Assembly: GCA_004352715.1 (NCBI GenBank)
Contig: SCFE01000024.1
Span: 563,457 to 627,456, forward strand
DNA length: 64,000 nt
Source of the DNA: Hofstenia miamia
Taxonomy: Eukaryota > Xenacoelomorpha > Acoela
Direction of reading: 5' to 3'
Positions 62,265-64,000 of the stretch are shown here, in pieces (position 1 is the first letter of the stretch; the number at the start of each line of letters is the position of its first letter). The notes below the pieces were generated by a model, which was not told where the DNA came from, searched no databases, and saw only the letters and a list, made by a program, of their open reading frames with translations. The position numbers and the translations under genes are program-made.

Positions 62265-62995
62265 GTAAGTTCACCAAAAATATGGCTGTTAATTAAACAA
62301 CATTCACTTAACATCTTACACAAATGAAGCGACTCAAAATATATTGCGCATCTACAATAATTTCTGTCCAATTCAAATCCCACTGCTGAAATGAGCTATT
62401 TGAAGAGAATTTTGGAATAAATTATAAATTTTTAAGTTTTTAATCGTGTATGTTCTAGCATGTGTATTTATGAAAGCACATTGTAATAAACAAAGTATTA
62501 AAATTATTTAATACAGGAAAAAACATAGAAATAAACGGGTACTACAAGAAAACCATATTGCCAAAATTTCCATTTTTAGTTTGTCAATTTACATATACTA
62601 AGAGACTATACCTTGGGCTTTTAACTAATACTATTATTATTATTATTTACTAATGAAAGAGTACAAAAAATGTACTAAGCATGGATTTTAGAACAGCGTA
62701 CTAATAAACGTTTACAAATTGAGTATATTTCAAAGAGAAAGTTGAAAACATTTATGCCATTTATTAAACTTAGAACACATTTTTAAAATTTATTTTTGTA
62801 CCTGATGTGACAAAACCCTCAAATATACTGTAGCATAATCACTAATACTATAGCTTCATAGTATAATGAATATCAAAATTTTACTACGAGTAAAAACGAA
62901 ATACAAAAAATTTCTGCTATAAAAATTTTTTGCTTGTTGCATTAATGGACAACTCGTTTGTTTGCAAATTTCTTAAAGTAATTAATTAAGACTTA
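62265..62995. other. No feature identified
   Basis: A+T-rich; presumably intronic if the exon at 62103-62264 is real. Confidence 0.4.
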
Positions 62996-62996
62996 C

Positions 62997-63178
62997 ATTT
63001 CGCTTAAAGATCCAAAGTGGAGCCAACTTCCATTCACCAAAAAGAAAATATTTGGTGCAGGTAACCGAAATCTGATTGGTTACAGAAGAATTTATTAATG
63101 GAATCATGAAGGAAATGGCGCGCGGGCTCGTCTGGACTGTGGAATAAACGCTCATTAGGTTGGCAGGCCTGCTGAGGA
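62997..63178 (-). other. Exon-like island, strand uncertain
   Basis: On the minus strand, acceptor CATCTCAGTTTTCCTCAG|CAGG and donor CGAAAT|GTAAGT bound an open frame (RPANLMSVYSTVQTSPRAIS ... FLFGEWKLAPLWIFKRN). A second minus frame (ACQPNERLFHSPDEPARHFL...) and short plus-strand readings (SKVEPTSIHQKENIWC, phase-compatible with 62264; EEFINGIMKEMARGLVWTVE) are also protein-like. The raised G+C (gcgcgcgggctcgtctgg) suggests coding or transposon-derived sequence. I cannot choose the strand. Confidence 0.35.
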
Positions 63179-63405
63179 AAACTGAGATGTAAAAAGACGG
63201 CAAATAATCCCGATTTTAATTTGGAAGAAAGCTTTCGGCAAGTATTAACCAATTTTAATGTCCTTAACGCCAATTGAATTACCATATCTTACTAAGAAAA
63301 TAAATATTTAAGTTTTAAATATGGAATTCCTTCACTCACTGTCATAACATCTGTTTCATTTAAATACACGACAAGGACATAAGACGATTTTTCAATCTAC
63401 AGTAT

Positions 63406-63432
63406 AAATATATATATATATATATATATATC
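63406..63432. repeat. (TA)n tract
   Basis: Simple TA repeat in otherwise unremarkable A+T-rich DNA. Confidence 0.9.
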
Positions 63433-63612
63433 CCATAAATATATATCTCATAAATATACATAACATCTTTTTTTACTTTTGTTTTTTTCAAGAGTATGTA
63501 ATACTAGCCTGATTAGGAATTTGTTTCAATTTTTTAGTTATTTGAGAAAGCTATACAAATTTGAAAGTCTTTGGTAGCATGATCTTTGAATTTGAATATT
63601 AACGGCCTTGAC

Positions 63613-63848
63613 CAGGGGCGTAAGCAGGAATTTTTGACGGGGGGACATGCTATTCATGACCAAAAGCGGGGCAAAGCCCCGCGAAAAATTTTGAAAATAT
63701 TGAGAAAAGAAACCCTATAAATGCATTTCACGACCTTAGATTTTACATTTTCTATTTATTTTACGGACAATTTTTTGATTTAGTCAGTCAAAATCACTTT
63801 GGAAACCTGACGGGGGGACATTTCACTATGCCCCTGCGTACGCCATTG
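63613..63848. mobile_element. 236-bp hAT MITE with 8-bp target duplication
   Basis: The left end reads caggggcgtaagcagg. The complement of the right end reads caatggcgtacgcagg. Near both ends is a gacggggggacat block. Flanks are gccttgac (63605-63612) and gtcttgac (63849-63856), 7 of 8 identical, the duplication length typical of hAT elements. No coding capacity. CAGGGGCGTA-type ends are, from memory, common in hAT MITEs of marine invertebrates. Confidence 0.85.
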
Positions 63849-63856
63849 GTCTTGAC

Positions 63857-64000
63857 TACTTGAAAAGAAACAGTTAAGATTAGTTGTTGCTCCGAACTCC
63901 TGATAACCTGAATATTAAGAATGCTCAATTTAATTTTTTTAAAAAAATTGAAAATTTCAATGAAAAATATTGAATTTTTTCAGGTTTCTCAACCACAGAA
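63857..64000. other. No feature identified
   Basis: A+T-rich end of the window. Confidence 0.4.

Overview
The window is animal nuclear DNA. It is strongly A+T-rich and gene-poor, has long (TA)n tracts, kilobase introns, and several LINE-type, Tc1/mariner-type and hAT-type elements at different stages of decay. The only gene I can name with confidence is an innexin (invertebrate gap-junction protein). Its second extracellular loop is of the 'VTLCD...NEKIF' type, not the form I know from insects. I infer a non-arthropod invertebrate, such as a lophotrochozoan, cnidarian or nematode-like animal, but cannot fix the phylum.

Layout. Positions 1-6.6 kb are a retroelement graveyard. A LINE with AP-endonuclease and reverse-transcriptase remnants is broken by two single-N contig joins (1-3196). 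It is followed by an I/R1-like LINE relic (4074-4881) and a different, YLDD-type RT element abutting it (4882-6404). At 7.5-8.1 kb there are (TA)n tracts, a small inverted-repeat unit and a gap. At 8.3-9.54 kb on the minus strand lies a broken cysteine-rich multicopy gene interrupted by a 217-bp MITE. From 11.1 to 30.5 kb on the minus strand is the six-exon innexin gene. Every splice junction keeps phase, giving a 471-residue product with all four membrane segments. Its introns hold a Tc1 element (19387-20624), a mariner fragment (20.95 kb), a possible tRNA-derived SINE (23.87 kb) and a cluster of unmerged, mis-ordered contigs (25.3-28.3 kb). From 30.5 to 61.4 kb I see mostly non-coding DNA with a TA-flanked MITE (36.1 kb), a mariner-like element with about 165-bp inverted repeats (38.2-39.1 kb), an unmerged contig overlap with a possible adapter remnant (41.0-41.5 kb), a homopolymer-rich stretch (49.7-50.4 kb) and a few exon-like islands on the minus strand (32.7, 53.5 and 54.5 kb). 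From 61.4 to 64 kb there are two hAT-type elements, a plausible plus-strand exon (62103-62264) and a second exon-like island of uncertain strand.

Assembly quality matters here. Ten single-N joins are present. At seven of them the sequence next to the N is duplicated, exactly or nearly, elsewhere in the window. The overlaps at 25.3-28.3 kb are exact and imply that the contigs are in the wrong order. No prokaryotic features, CRISPR arrays, rRNA genes or intact tRNA genes were seen. I found no convincing new multi-gene system. The most useful biology is the innexin gene model, with three cysteines in its first extracellular loop, and the unusual YLDD reverse transcriptase with a possible C-terminal nuclease.
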